Assembly: GCF_016908595.1 (NCBI RefSeq)
Contig: NZ_JAFBEC010000011.1
Span: forward strand, 1-64,000
Length of the DNA: 64,000 bases
Reading direction: 5' to 3'
Source of the DNA: Geomicrobium sediminis
GTDB taxonomy: Bacteria > Bacillota > Bacilli > Bacillales > Marinococcaceae
Each line of letters begins with the position of its first letter. The first letter of the stretch is position 1. Below, in pieces: positions 16,249 to 24,424 of this stretch. Under the pieces are notes generated by a model, which made no database searches, had not been told where the DNA came from, and saw nothing but the letters and a program-made list of their open reading frames with translations. Position numbers and translations under genes: made by a program.

Positions 16249-16305
16249 TCACATAATCAGTTCCCGCTTTAGTTGTCCAGTTCCCACTTTAGTTGTCATT
16301 CTACA
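16249..16305 (-). repeat. glmS-proximal (right) end of the Tn7-like element with tandem 20-bp repeats
   Basis: Read on the minus strand from 16305: TGTAGAAT, then two consecutive copies of GACAACTAAAGYGGGAACTG, then ATTATGTGA. The same end with one repeat copy lies at 9821-9857. Tandem ~20-bp boxes inside a TGT end are the expected pattern of TnsB-binding sites. Confidence 0.75.
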
Positions 16306-16328
16306 ATTATGAAACCTAATTGCCAAAT

Positions 16329-18131
16329 CTATTCAACCGTTACACTTTTTGCAAGGTTACGAGGCTTATCAACGTCACATCCGCGATGCAATGCTGCGTA
16401 GTACGAGATGAGTTGCAATGGAATTACTGACGCTAGTGGTGTCAAGTAGTCATGGACTTTCGGGATAACGACGTTGTCGCCTTTACGGTTCAAGCCGTCC
16501 ATGCTGACGACACATGGGTTTGCGCCACGAGAAACAACTTCTTGTAAGTTTCCTCGAATGTTCAAGTTAACACTTTGTTGTGTGGCAAGTGCGATGACGG
16601 GTGTTCCGTCTTCGATGAGTGCAATCGTTCCGTGCTTTAGTTCTCCTCCTGCGAAGCCTTCCGCTTGAATGTAAGAGATCTCTTTAAGCTTCAATGCACC
16701 TTCTTGCACGACGTGGTAATCAAATCCGCGACCGATAAAGAACGCATTGCGTGTTTCGAGCAAGTAGTCTCGAGCGATTTGTTCCATTTCGTCTTTCGCA
16801 TCTGTAAGAACTTCAATCGCATTGGCAACAATGCTTAATTCATGGATCGCGTCAAAGTCTGTATCGATGCCTTTCGCAATCGCTGCATCCATCGCTAAGA
16901 TCGACAGAACAGCCATTTGAGCCGTATACGCCTTTGTCGATGCTACCGCAATTTCTGGACCTGCATACGTGTACAATGCAAAGTCGGCTTCACGATCAAG
17001 CGTTGAACCTGGTACGTTCGTAATTGTAACAGACGGCAGTCCAGCTTTCTTCACATTGACGAGAACGCCGCGGCTATCCGCTGTTTCTCCACTTTGTGAA
17101 ATGAAGATGAACAATGGCTTCTCTGACAACAATGGTTGGTTGTAAAGAAACTCGCTTGCAATGTGAACTTCAACTGGAATACCAGCGACTTTCTCCAAAA
17201 GTTCTTTTCCAACAAGACCTGCATGGTAGCTCGTTCCTGCTGCAATTATATAGATGCGATCTGCATTTCCGACCGCTTTGCGGATGTCTTTGGAGAGCTT
17301 AATTTCGTTTTGTTCATCCTGATATTGCTGAATGATATTGCGGATAACGAACGGCTGCTCATCGATTTCTTTTAACATGTAGTGAGCATACGTGCCCTTT
17401 TCCGTATCACTTTCATCAAGCTCAGCTGTGAATGGCTCGCGGTCGACCGTTGTGCCATCAAGCTTCTTAATTTGTACGCCTTCACGACTCACGATGACGG
17501 TTTCTTCATCCATAAGTTCAACGAACGTCTTCGTAACGTGTAGCATTGCCATCGAATCCGATGCAACCACATTTGCATCATCAGCAAGACCAACGAGCAA
17601 CGGGCTCTTGTTCTTACCAACGTAGATCGTATCAGAATCATTCGCATCAAGCATAGCAATCGCATAAGAACCTTCCAATTTAGAAAGAACCTGACGGAAC
17701 GCTTCTTCCGGTGTTGCACCCGCGTCCGCAAACTTCTCGATCATTTGCACGATGATCTCTGTATCCGTGTCACTCGTTAACGTCACGTCACTTAAGAACT
17801 CCGTCTTAAGCTCTTCGTAGTTCTCAATAACACCGTTATGAACGAGTGTGAAACGCTTCTCATTTCCTTGATGAGGGTGAGCATTTGTAATGTTTGGTAC
17901 ACCGTGTGTTGCCCAGCGCGTATGACCAATTCCGATTGTACCATCCGCATCCGTTGCTTCTGCTTTCTCTCGAAGGGTCGCAATTCTTCCCTTTTCTTTA
18001 ATCACATTCACATTCTCATCAATGACTGCGAGTCCAGCTGAGTCGTAGCCACGGTACTCGAGTTTCTCTAATCCTTTTAATAGGATATCTTTCACTGTTT
18101 GTGTTCCTACATAACCGACAATTCCACACAT
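16329..18131 (-). CDS. glmS: Glucosamine-6-phosphate synthase (glutamine-hydrolysing)
   Basis: The 600-residue GlmS makes glucosamine-6-P from fructose-6-P and glutamine, the entry step to UDP-GlcNAc and the cell wall. The start is ATG 18131 (MCGIVGYVG, so Cys2 becomes the N-terminal nucleophile) after GGAGGAAATCAGTT; the frame extends further upstream but that part is leader. An N-terminal glutaminase domain (~1-220) is followed by two SIS domains and the C-terminal [12 protein letters not shown]. Its mRNA leader carries the glmS ribozyme. The 3' end is the TnsD recognition site; the Tn7-like end lies 23 bp beyond the TAG stop. Confidence 0.97.
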   Translation of the reverse strand: MCGIVGYVGTQTVKDILLKGLEKLEYRGYDSAGLAVIDENVNVIKEKGRIATLREKAEATDADGTIGIGHTRWATHGVPNITNAHPHQGNEKRFTLVHNGVIENYEELKTEFLSDVTLTSDTDTEIIVQMIEKFADAGATPEEAFRQVLSKLEGSYAIAMLDANDSDTIYVGKNKSPLLVGLADDANVVASDSMAMLHVTKTFVELMDEETVIVSREGVQIKKLDGTTVDREPFTAELDESDTEKGTYAHYMLKEIDEQPFVIRNIIQQYQDEQNEIKLSKDIRKAVGNADRIYIIAAGTSYHAGLVGKELLEKVAGIPVEVHIASEFLYNQPLLSEKPLFIFISQSGETADSRGVLVNVKKAGLPSVTITNVPGSTLDREADFALYTYAGPEIAVASTKAYTAQMAVLSILAMDAAIAKGIDTDFDAIHELSIVANAIEVLTDAKDEMEQIARDYLLETRNAFFIGRGFDYHVVQEGALKLKEISYIQAEGFAGGELKHGTIALIEDGTPVIALATQQSVNLNIRGNLQEVVSRGANPCVVSMDGLNRKGDNVVIPKVHDYLTPLASVIPLQLISYYAALHRGCDVDKPRNLAKSVTVE

Positions 18132-18150
18132 AACTGATTTCCTCCAATAA

Positions 18151-18186
18151 GGGGACAAGCACATTACGGGACAGTCTCTTGTCCCC
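18151..18186. repeat. Inverted repeat GGGGACAAG between ribozyme and glmS start
   Basis: Arms GGGGACAAG (18151-18159) and CTTGTCCCC (18178-18186) enclose CGGGACAG. It lies between the ribozyme 3' edge and the ribosome-binding site, and resembles the GGGGACTGTCCCC palindromes at 57516-57559. Confidence 0.55.
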
Positions 18187-18204
18187 ACTCTATAGTCGTA
18201 GATT

Positions 18205-18352
18205 CACTGTCATGGTCATTGCTTTTGTACGAAGAGTCACCTCTTCGTTTTCAGTCAATGACTTTCGGTTGTGACAAAACAACCGGGAGGCATCCGCCGA
18301 CGTTCGATGAACCCCCTCCTCGTCAACTGCATCGACTTGCAGTCCAGGCGCT
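18205..18352 (-). ncRNA. glmS ribozyme (glucosamine-6-phosphate-activated)
   Basis: Read on the minus strand, the leader starts with AGCGCC (cleavage expected before the G at 18351). It continues with TGCAGTTGACGAGG, GGGGTTCATCGA, CGGCGGATGCCTCCCGGTTG and ACAACCG, then a closing region with GAGGTGACTC. These are the conserved core blocks of the B. subtilis glmS ribozyme, in order. GlcN6P-induced self-cleavage destabilises the glmS mRNA, giving product feedback. The exact 3' edge is estimated. Confidence 0.93.
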
Positions 18353-18451
18353 TTATGAAACTAGTAAATCGTGTGACAAGGCTCCCTTCCATTCTAGAAT
18401 GAATACCGCAATCGTACTATAATTTGTCAAAAAACGTCAATAAATGAAGAT

Positions 18452-18484
18452 GAGCTGTCGAATAATGTTCATGAACGACAGCTC
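18452..18484. terminator. Hairpin between glmM and glmS leader
   Basis: Stem GAGCTGTCG/CGACAGCTC with a 15-nt loop directly after glmM. No strong T tract follows on the minus strand, so it may only attenuate or stabilise the message. Confidence 0.45.
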
Positions 18485-18494
18485 CTGTTTTATC

Positions 18495-19841
18495 TTATGC
18501 ATCCGTTCCGAGTTGTTCTTGGACAACCGCAGAAATTTCATTCACATATTCAAAGCATAACTCATCAGTTTCCGCTTCGACCATCACGCGAACGAGAGAT
18601 TCTGTTCCACTTGGTCGAACGAGTACACGGCCGTTACCAGCCATCTTCTCTTCAACTTGCTCAATCACAGCTTTTACAGCATCATTTTCTTCAACTGCAT
18701 GCTTGTCGCTCACACGAATGTTCACAAGTTGTTGTGGGAATGTCTCTAATTCCTCAGCGAGTTCCGAAAGCTTCTTGTTCTTCACTTTCATTATATTCAC
18801 GAGTTGCACTGCTGTTAACATTCCGTCTCCACTCGTTGTATGGTCAAGGAAAATAATATGACCTGATTGCTCTCCACCAAGGGTAAAGCCACCTTCACGC
18901 ATTTTTTCCATTACATACTTATCTCCAACCGCCGTTTGTTGCGTTTGAATACCTGCCTTTTGCAACGCTTTATACAACCCGAGGTTACTCATCACTGTCG
19001 TAACCACTGTGTTGTGTGCAAGCATCGCTTCTTCCTTAAGAAACTTCCCGCAAATGTAGAGAATTTTATCTCCGTCTACGAGTTGCCCTTTTTCATCGAC
19101 AGCGATTAGACGATCCGCGTCGCCATCAAAAGCAAGACCGATGTCTGCTTCTTTTTCACGAACGAGTTGTACGAGTTTCTCAGGGTGAGTTGACCCTACC
19201 CCGTCATTGATGTTCGTACCATCAGGGTTGTTGCCGATCGTCGAAATGTCTGCATCCAAATCTGCGAACATTCTCGGTGCAACTGAAGACGCAGCACCGT
19301 GCGCACAATCAATGGCAATGTGCAGTCCTGTAAATTCTTCGTCAACCGACTGTTTCAAATACTGAACATACTTTTGTACACCTTCATAATAATCACTAAC
19401 GTTGCCAAGTGAAGCTCCTGTAGGTCTTGGGAGTGTATCTTCTTGGTCGATGATCGTTTCAATTTCTTCTTCTTGTTCCTTGGAAAGTTTAAATCCATCT
19501 CCACCAAAGAACTTAATGCCATTATCTTCGACCGGGTTGTGTGATGCAGAAATCATGATTCCTGCATCTGCATTGACAGCTTTTGTAAGAAAGGCGACTC
19601 CTGGTGTCGTTATGACGCCAAGTCTCATCACTTCTGCTCCAATAGATAACAACCCTGAAACTAATGCACCTTCTAGCATCGTCCCAGAAATTCGTGTATC
19701 ACGGCCGATGAGAACTTTTGGCTGTTCGCTCTCTTTGGCTAACACATATCCTCCAGCACGCCCTAATTTAAACGCAAGCTCAGGCGTGAGTTCTGTGTTA
19801 GCTACACCCCTTACACCATCAGTGCCAAAATACTTACCCAT
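18495..19841 (-). CDS. glmM: Phosphoglucosamine mutase
   Basis: This 448-residue enzyme interconverts glucosamine-6-P and glucosamine-1-P in UDP-GlcNAc synthesis. It has the N-terminal [12 protein letters not shown] signature, the phosphoserine loop [13 protein letters not shown] (about residue 100), the metal site DGDADR, and the C-terminal phosphate loop [12 protein letters not shown]. Full family length. ATG 19841 follows GGAGAGATATTGA, 34 nt after cdaR. It is part of the conserved cdaA-cdaR-glmM block; GlmM is known to bind and inhibit CdaA in Firmicutes. Confidence 0.97.
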   Translation of the reverse strand: MGKYFGTDGVRGVANTELTPELAFKLGRAGGYVLAKESEQPKVLIGRDTRISGTMLEGALVSGLLSIGAEVMRLGVITTPGVAFLTKAVNADAGIMISASHNPVEDNGIKFFGGDGFKLSKEQEEEIETIIDQEDTLPRPTGASLGNVSDYYEGVQKYVQYLKQSVDEEFTGLHIAIDCAHGAASSVAPRMFADLDADISTIGNNPDGTNINDGVGSTHPEKLVQLVREKEADIGLAFDGDADRLIAVDEKGQLVDGDKILYICGKFLKEEAMLAHNTVVTTVMSNLGLYKALQKAGIQTQQTAVGDKYVMEKMREGGFTLGGEQSGHIIFLDHTTSGDGMLTAVQLVNIMKVKNKKLSELAEELETFPQQLVNIRVSDKHAVEENDAVKAVIEQVEEKMAGNGRVLVRPSGTESLVRVMVEAETDELCFEYVNEISAVVQEQLGTDA

Positions 19842-19875
19842 TCAATATCTCTCCTTCATGCTTACCCTTAATAAG

Positions 19876-21132
19876 CTATTCACCTGCAACGGTTTCGGTT
19901 ATTTCTACGGGCACTTCTTCAACTTCCAAGCGGTATTCTAAATCATTCGGACCCTCTACTTGAATTGGAACGACTTGCTCCCCTGTTTCTAGTTCCTCTT
20001 CGCTAAAGTCAATATAAAGTCGAATGTCTTCCTCGCTCAACTCGGAAAGTGCCTCTTCATCTCCGTGAACCGTGACACGATAGGCACGATCTCCATCTTG
20101 TTCTACAGGGATCGATGCGTTGTATGTCTCAGGCAGATTGTCCATTTCGATCTCTAAATCTAGAGACGTTGATTCTTCAAATTCATCAAGAAGAATATCA
20201 AGCTCAATCACTTCTGGCCTTACATAACTCACACCATCTGGAAGAGGGATTTCCACTTCCCGCGTCTCACTCTCTTCAATTGAACTCAAGTCAAGCGTCC
20301 CAATATGAATCGAATCAATGTCGTTAATGTCATCATATCGACCGTAGATCGTCACTGCTTCGTCTGACAAAGTCATTTCAAGGACTTCAAGTCCATCTTC
20401 CAATTCTCCGGTCGTATCATACTCTAATGGTACTTCTTTTGAAGGTAGTCGGATTGGTACAGTGATCTCTACCGCTTCTGGATCAATGTGAGCATCCAAT
20501 TGCTCTCCATAAGGTCCGTAAGCGATGACCTCAACGACTTCTGTGAACGTTTCGTCTGCCCCTGCTACATCAACAAACGCTTGCAACGATGTAATGTTAT
20601 CAAGCACCGAAGCACCTGCATGAACTTCTACTTCTCCTGTGTTCACTTCTGGGTCACCAATTGTATGACCTTCTGCAATTTGTTCTTCATTCATTAATTC
20701 AACGTCAACAGGTAGCGTAACCGCTTGACGTTCCTCTAAGACGACTCTGACTGTGCTCGGCTCAACACTAACATTTAGTCCACTTGGGAAATTCGCTGTT
20801 TGAACATCAACGGTATGAACCCCTGTCCCGTACTCAGACAAGTCTACATAGACTTCATACGAAGGGTTTGTGACTTGGAATAATGTCAGTGCACTCTGTG
20901 TGCCGGATACACGAACGTCAATGTCATCATCGATGCTTGCAATCGCATATTGTTCGTCATCGTAATAAATATCTAGCTCTGCTTCATCTAGTTGAATTTG
21001 TTCTGTACTCATAATCGGTGTTGCACCAGGATGATTCCCAAAGTCATCCATATTCACAAACAAAAACAACATTGTCGCGATGACTAATGAAATTAACTTT
21101 AAAAACCAATTGTTATTGAAGAGCCTATCCAT
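19876..21132 (-). CDS. cdaR: CdaR (YbbR-domain) regulator of the c-di-AMP cyclase
   Basis: The start is set at ATG 21132 (MDRLFNNNWFLKLISLVIATMLFLFVNMD), which gives a short cytoplasmic head, one membrane anchor and an extracytoplasmic part of about 380 residues made of repeated YbbR domains (recurring strand patterns such as DVELM, IRLPSKEVPLEY and VPVEITE). It is very acidic. It overlaps cdaA by 8 nt. In Bacillus it binds and controls CdaA at the membrane. Length (418) is within the family range. Confidence 0.92.
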   Translation of the reverse strand: MDRLFNNNWFLKLISLVIATMLFLFVNMDDFGNHPGATPIMSTEQIQLDEAELDIYYDDEQYAIASIDDDIDVRVSGTQSALTLFQVTNPSYEVYVDLSEYGTGVHTVDVQTANFPSGLNVSVEPSTVRVVLEERQAVTLPVDVELMNEEQIAEGHTIGDPEVNTGEVEVHAGASVLDNITSLQAFVDVAGADETFTEVVEVIAYGPYGEQLDAHIDPEAVEITVPIRLPSKEVPLEYDTTGELEDGLEVLEMTLSDEAVTIYGRYDDINDIDSIHIGTLDLSSIEESETREVEIPLPDGVSYVRPEVIELDILLDEFEESTSLDLEIEMDNLPETYNASIPVEQDGDRAYRVTVHGDEEALSELSEEDIRLYIDFSEEELETGEQVVPIQVEGPNDLEYRLEVEEVPVEITETVAGE

Positions 21133-21946
21133 CTTTACGCCCTCCCCAATTCCAAAACGACGTATTGGATGATTTGGATGCCTGTAGTAATTCTTTCTCA
21201 AGCATCTTGCGAATCGTTTCATCGTCTAAGTCTCGATGCAACTCACCATTCTTCGTTGCTGATATGGCGCCTGTTTCTTCTGAAACCGTTACGGTTAATG
21301 CATCCGTTACTTCACTCACACCAATTGCAGCTCGGTGCCTCGTACCGAGTTCTTTTGAAATAAACGGATTCTCCGAAAGCGGCAAATAACACGCCGCAGC
21401 AACGAGTTGATTGCTACGAAGAATGACTGCGCCATCATGCAAAGGCGCATTCGGCATAAAGATGTTCGTTAAAAGCTCTGAAGAAATCTGAGCGTTCACG
21501 GCGACTCCAGTTTCAATATAGTCGCTCATCCCCGTCTCTTTCTCAATTGAAATCAATGCACCAATTCTACGCTTTGCCATGTACTTTAATGAACTCATAA
21601 TCGCATCAATCGTCTTCACTGAATCTTCTTCTTCTGTCGATTGTCCACGCCCGAATAAACGTCCACGGCCTAATTGTTCTAGTCCTCTACGCATTTCAGG
21701 TTGGAAAATAATGATGATCGCAAGCACACCATATGTAATGACAAGATTCATAATAAACGACATCGTATGCAAACCGAAGAAGTTACTCAAAAAGCCTGCT
21801 GCTAAGATGACGATAATTCCTTTTAATAACTGAACTGCTCTCGTTCCACGAACGATTGAAATCAATTTATAAACTACAAATGTAACGAGCAATATATCAA
21901 TAATTCGGCGTAGCCACGTAAGTAATTCGAACTCCTCACCAAACAT
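21125..21946 (-). CDS. cdaA: Membrane diadenylate cyclase CdaA
   Basis: This 273-residue protein has three N-terminal membrane helices (to about residue 85) and the DAC domain with LHDGAVIL (about 170) and GTRHRAAIG (about 203), the two motifs that bind ATP and metal. It makes cyclic di-AMP, which governs potassium and osmolyte uptake and wall homeostasis. ATG 21946 follows GGGAGG by 7 nt. It heads cdaA-cdaR-glmM-glmS. A likely extended -10 (TGTTATACT on the minus strand, about 22004-22012) lies in the gap upstream. Confidence 0.96.
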   Translation of the reverse strand: MFGEEFELLTWLRRIIDILLVTFVVYKLISIVRGTRAVQLLKGIIVILAAGFLSNFFGLHTMSFIMNLVITYGVLAIIIIFQPEMRRGLEQLGRGRLFGRGQSTEEEDSVKTIDAIMSSLKYMAKRRIGALISIEKETGMSDYIETGVAVNAQISSELLTNIFMPNAPLHDGAVILRSNQLVAAACYLPLSENPFISKELGTRHRAAIGVSEVTDALTVTVSEETGAISATKNGELHRDLDDETIRKMLEKELLQASKSSNTSFWNWGGRKDG

Positions 21947-22254
21947 TCATTTGCCTCCCACTAGGATTTAAAAGCGAGAAACCTCGAGAGGTTAACACCA
22001 TTAACAGTATAACATAGCTCTCGATTTAACTGGTAGCAACTCAGCGATCCTTAGAAATCATTCAGTATCTACACAGTATAACTCTTCTTCGTTTCTCTTA
22101 ACCCTTATGCTTTGTGATCGTCTACTTATTACTACGTGTTCTTTACCCGCTTGTTACACCGGTTTCCTCAAAAACCCGTTTAAAAAAACCGCAATCCCCT
22201 CTAAATGAAATGTAAAATTCTCAACAACACCCTTTTCCTTCATAATACAGTAAA
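21947..22254. other. Intergenic region with probable cdaA promoter
   Basis: About 310 bp between rsiW and cdaA. It contains a minus-strand TGTTATACT extended -10, with no good -35, and a short palindrome AACCTCGAGAGGTT at about 21982-21995 between that -10 and the gene. No ORF seen. Confidence 0.4.
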
Positions 22255-22281
22255 AACCTTGCTAGTACTTCTAGCAAGGTT
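22255..22281 (-). terminator. Terminator of sigW-rsiW
   Basis: Perfect stem AACCTTGCTAG with loop AAGTA, followed by TTTTA on the minus strand, directly after the rsiW stop codon. Confidence 0.85.
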
Positions 22282-22911
22282 TCAATCTTCTTGATCTGGA
22301 GAGAGGTTAGAGAACAATTCTTTCGTCTCGTACCATAACCAAGAAAGTACTTGATTTACTTCTTCAATGTTGCCTGCCACCTGACCAGCTGAAGCCATAT
22401 ATTGCTCACCGTTAATGACGGTTAAATCTCCATGAACTTCACCTTGAACGTCCACATCCCCATTGCGAACGGTTAAATCCCCTTCAATCACTTCACCTTC
22501 AGGGATGATGACCGTATTGTTTTCTTGGTCAACTTCAAAATTACCGACCCCAGAAATCGCCATCTCTCCACCACTCATCCCTGTCCAGTTAAGCCAAGTC
22601 ATTGACGACATAAACAGAAGAAACACTGCTGCAGCAACAAGGACGGGATGGTTTTTTGACCATTTCTTCCAAGCGATCGTTCGCTTCTTCTTCTTTTGAG
22701 GTAATGCACTCATAACATTTTCCGTGAAATTCTTTGGTGCTTGAATATGTGAAGCGCTTTGAACAAGCGCAATCGATTTCTTAACTTCATCATAATGCTC
22801 TTGGCATTCAGAGCAACCCTCTAGATGTCGATAGAGCTGTTCACGCTCAATTTGAGTCATCTCACCATCAAAATAACGGTGAATCGAATCGCTGTGTTTC
22901 AAACAGCTCAT
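22282..22911 (-). CDS. rsiW: Anti-sigma-W factor RsiW
   Basis: This 209-residue protein has an N-terminal zinc anti-sigma domain (ZAS: H then LEGCSECQEHY, residues ~30-41), one membrane helix (about 90-108) and an extracytoplasmic part. That part carries repeated GDLTVRNGDVDVQGEVHG-type beta segments, bactofilin-like. It binds and inhibits SigW until cleaved by site-1 and site-2 proteases under envelope stress. ATG 22911, 19 nt after sigW. Confidence 0.92.
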   Translation of the reverse strand: MSCLKHSDSIHRYFDGEMTQIEREQLYRHLEGCSECQEHYDEVKKSIALVQSASHIQAPKNFTENVMSALPQKKKKRTIAWKKWSKNHPVLVAAAVFLLFMSSMTWLNWTGMSGGEMAISGVGNFEVDQENNTVIIPEGEVIEGDLTVRNGDVDVQGEVHGDLTVINGEQYMASAGQVAGNIEEVNQVLSWLWYETKELFSNLSPDQED

Positions 22912-22930
22912 AACCTTCTACGCCCCTTTG

Positions 22931-23494
22931 TTACCATTTTTTTAGCTTTTTACGTAGTGCTTCTCTGCCTCGATGAACGTGCGTTTTTACCGTAGCAACT
23001 GGAAGATCGAGAATTTCGCTCATCTCTTGTAACGACAAATCCTCCATATACTTCAGAATAATTGCAGCTCGGTACTTCGGTGGCAACGTGTCGATTTCTT
23101 TTTGAATGGAAGCTTGCCACTCAAGTGTTACGACTTGCTCATCTGGAAGTGCGTCTGTTGCAGCAAGTTGGGCGTAACCATCAAGCCCTTCTGCGCCATT
23201 CACTTCTGCGTCTAAAGAAAAGTCTGGCTTCTTCTTTCTAAGTCGATCGATGCTTAAATTCGTCGCAATGCGGAATAGCCACGTGGAGAATTTCCGATTC
23301 ACATCGTAGCGCTCAATATTCGTATACGCACGGATGAATGCTTCTTGCGAAACGTCTTGAGCTTCTTGTGCGTTTCCGACCATTCGAAAAGCCACTTGGT
23401 ACACTTTATCTTTGTACGCATCAACAATTTGGGCAAAAGCTTCCGTCTCCCCTGCCTTAACTTCTCGTATACATTGATTTAGCCAATCATCCAT
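22931..23494 (-). CDS. sigW: ECF sigma factor SigW
   Basis: This 187-residue sigma factor starts at ATG 23494 (MDDWLNQCIREVKAGE). Region 2 contains YKDKVYQVAFRMVGN and RKFSTWLFRIATNLSIDRLR; region 4 contains LPPKYRAAIILKYMEDL and the LPVATVKTHVHRGREALRK helix-turn-helix. It directs the cell-envelope and antimicrobial-peptide stress regulon. A consensus autoregulatory promoter lies upstream. The longer frame up to 23539 runs past the promoter -10 and is leader. Confidence 0.96.
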   Translation of the reverse strand: MDDWLNQCIREVKAGETEAFAQIVDAYKDKVYQVAFRMVGNAQEAQDVSQEAFIRAYTNIERYDVNRKFSTWLFRIATNLSIDRLRKKKPDFSLDAEVNGAEGLDGYAQLAATDALPDEQVVTLEWQASIQKEIDTLPPKYRAAIILKYMEDLSLQEMSEILDLPVATVKTHVHRGREALRKKLKKW

Positions 23495-23526
23495 GCAAAC
23501 CCCGCCTTGTGTCCGTTCTCTATGAT

Positions 23527-23553
23527 TACGCTTTTCCAATCGTTATGGTTTCA
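23527..23553 (-). promoter_or_regulatory. SigW-dependent autoregulatory promoter
   Basis: On the minus strand TGAAAC (23553-23548), 17 nt, CGTA (23530-23527). This is the SigW consensus, about 35 bp before the sigW start codon. Confidence 0.88.
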
Positions 23554-23654
23554 ACAAATTTGAAAAAAGCGCTAGAATTTTTTTCGTCCAATCGTTTTAT
23601 TTTAGCATGAATTATTTTGCCCACTTTAATCTTAATAAAAATACAATAAAAAAA

Positions 23655-23684
23655 GAGCAAAACATTATGTTCTGCCCTTAGTAG
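23655..23684 (-). terminator. Probable terminator of the tRNA cluster
   Basis: Imperfect stem GGGCAGAAC/GTTTTGCTC with loop ATAAT, then CTTTTTTT on the minus strand, just after tRNA-Gly. Confidence 0.6.
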
Positions 23685-23693
23685 TTATGTAAT

Positions 23694-23767
23694 TGGAGCG
23701 GGTGATGGGAATCGAACCCACATCATCAGCTTGGAAGGCTGAGGTTTTACCACTAAACTACACCCGC
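23694..23767 (-). tRNA. tRNA-Gly (TCC)
   Basis: 74 nt including CCA. Acceptor GCGGGTG/CACCCGC, TTCGATTC T-loop, anticodon loop CTTCCAA with TCC. Confidence 0.95.
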
Positions 23768-23812
23768 ATTTAAGATACTATGTATCCTATCATACTTAGA
23801 AGTAAAAATCAA

Positions 23813-23887
23813 TGGAGCGGGAGACGGGATTCGAACCCGCGACCCCCACCTTGGCAAGGTGGTGTTCTACCACTGAACTACTCCCGC
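23813..23887 (-). tRNA. tRNA-Gly (GCC)
   Basis: 75 nt including CCA. Acceptor GCGGGAG/CTCCCGC, T-loop TTCGAATC, anticodon loop TTGCCAA with GCC. Confidence 0.95.
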
Positions 23888-23894
23888 ATGAAAA

Positions 23895-23979
23895 TGGTGG
23901 AGGGGGACGGATTCGAACCGCCGAACCCTGAGGGAGCGGATTTACAGTCCGCCGCGTTTAGCCACTTCGCTACCCCTCC
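23895..23979 (-). tRNA. tRNA-Tyr (GTA)
   Basis: 85 nt including CCA. Long variable arm, acceptor GGAGGGG/CCCCTCC, anticodon loop CTGTAAA with GTA. Confidence 0.95.
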
Positions 23980-24069
23980 ATCTTAAAAATGGAATGATCT
24001 TCCAGTATTCACAAATGATAAAACCAGCAAATGGCTTTGCTGGGAAGTCATCGATATAAGTTAAATTGT

Positions 24070-24144
24070 TGGTGACCCGTGCGGGATTCGAACCCGCGTT
24101 ACCGCCGTGAAAGGGCGGTGTCTTAACCCCTTGACCAACGGGCC
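24070..24144 (-). tRNA. tRNA-Glu (TTC)
   Basis: 75 nt including CCA. Acceptor GGCCCGT/ACGGGTC (with a G-T pair), anticodon loop CTTTCAC with TTC. Very close to the Bacillus tRNA-Glu. Confidence 0.95.
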
Positions 24145-24373
24145 ATTTCGTTGGTGTGTCTCTTGCTGACAAATAATATTATATGATCTTCCCAAAGAAA
24201 AAGCAATAGGTTTTTAAAAACTTTTTAAAGAAAATTTTTCAACCTCGGAAACCCTTATTAGTATAGGCTTTTTACGACGTTATAAGCAACTGTTTTGTTT
24301 TGGAAAACAGGTAAATCGATTGATTCTTTCGTATGATCCCCAATAATGAATGCAGGAATACGAGAAGCTTTTG

Positions 24374-24401
24374 TCGAAAATGCACAAATGCACATTTTCG
24401 A
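24374..24401 (+). promoter_or_regulatory. Palindromic candidate operator before the HIBYL-CoA hydrolase gene
   Basis: Arms TCGAAAATG (24374-24382) and CATTTTCGA (24393-24401) around CACAAATGCA, about 12 nt before the ribosome-binding site. It has no T tract; a regulator site is more likely than a terminator. It does not resemble the TGTMTA-N6-TAGACA boxes of the neighbouring cluster. Confidence 0.4.
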
Positions 24402-24424
24402 ACACAAACTTGAGGAGGATTACT

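Larger units (their letters stand above)
9861..16305. mobile_element. Degenerate Tn7-like transposon in the glmS attachment site, carrying CBASS
   Basis: The outer ends begin TGTAAATTGACAA (9861, plus strand) and TGTAGAATGACAA (16305, minus strand), a terminal inverted repeat. The glmS-proximal end adds two tandem 20-bp repeats (16258-16277, 16278-16297), as expected of TnsB-binding sites. The end lies 23 bp past the glmS stop codon, where Tn7 inserts via TnsD. A decayed tnsD lies inside at 12750-13490; tnsA, tnsB and tnsC are absent, so the element is not autonomous. The cargo is two secreted proteins, a lipoprotein, DUF1272 and CBASS. The 5-bp target duplication is not clean: ATTAT on the right, only ATT between the two elements on the left. 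Confidence 0.75.
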
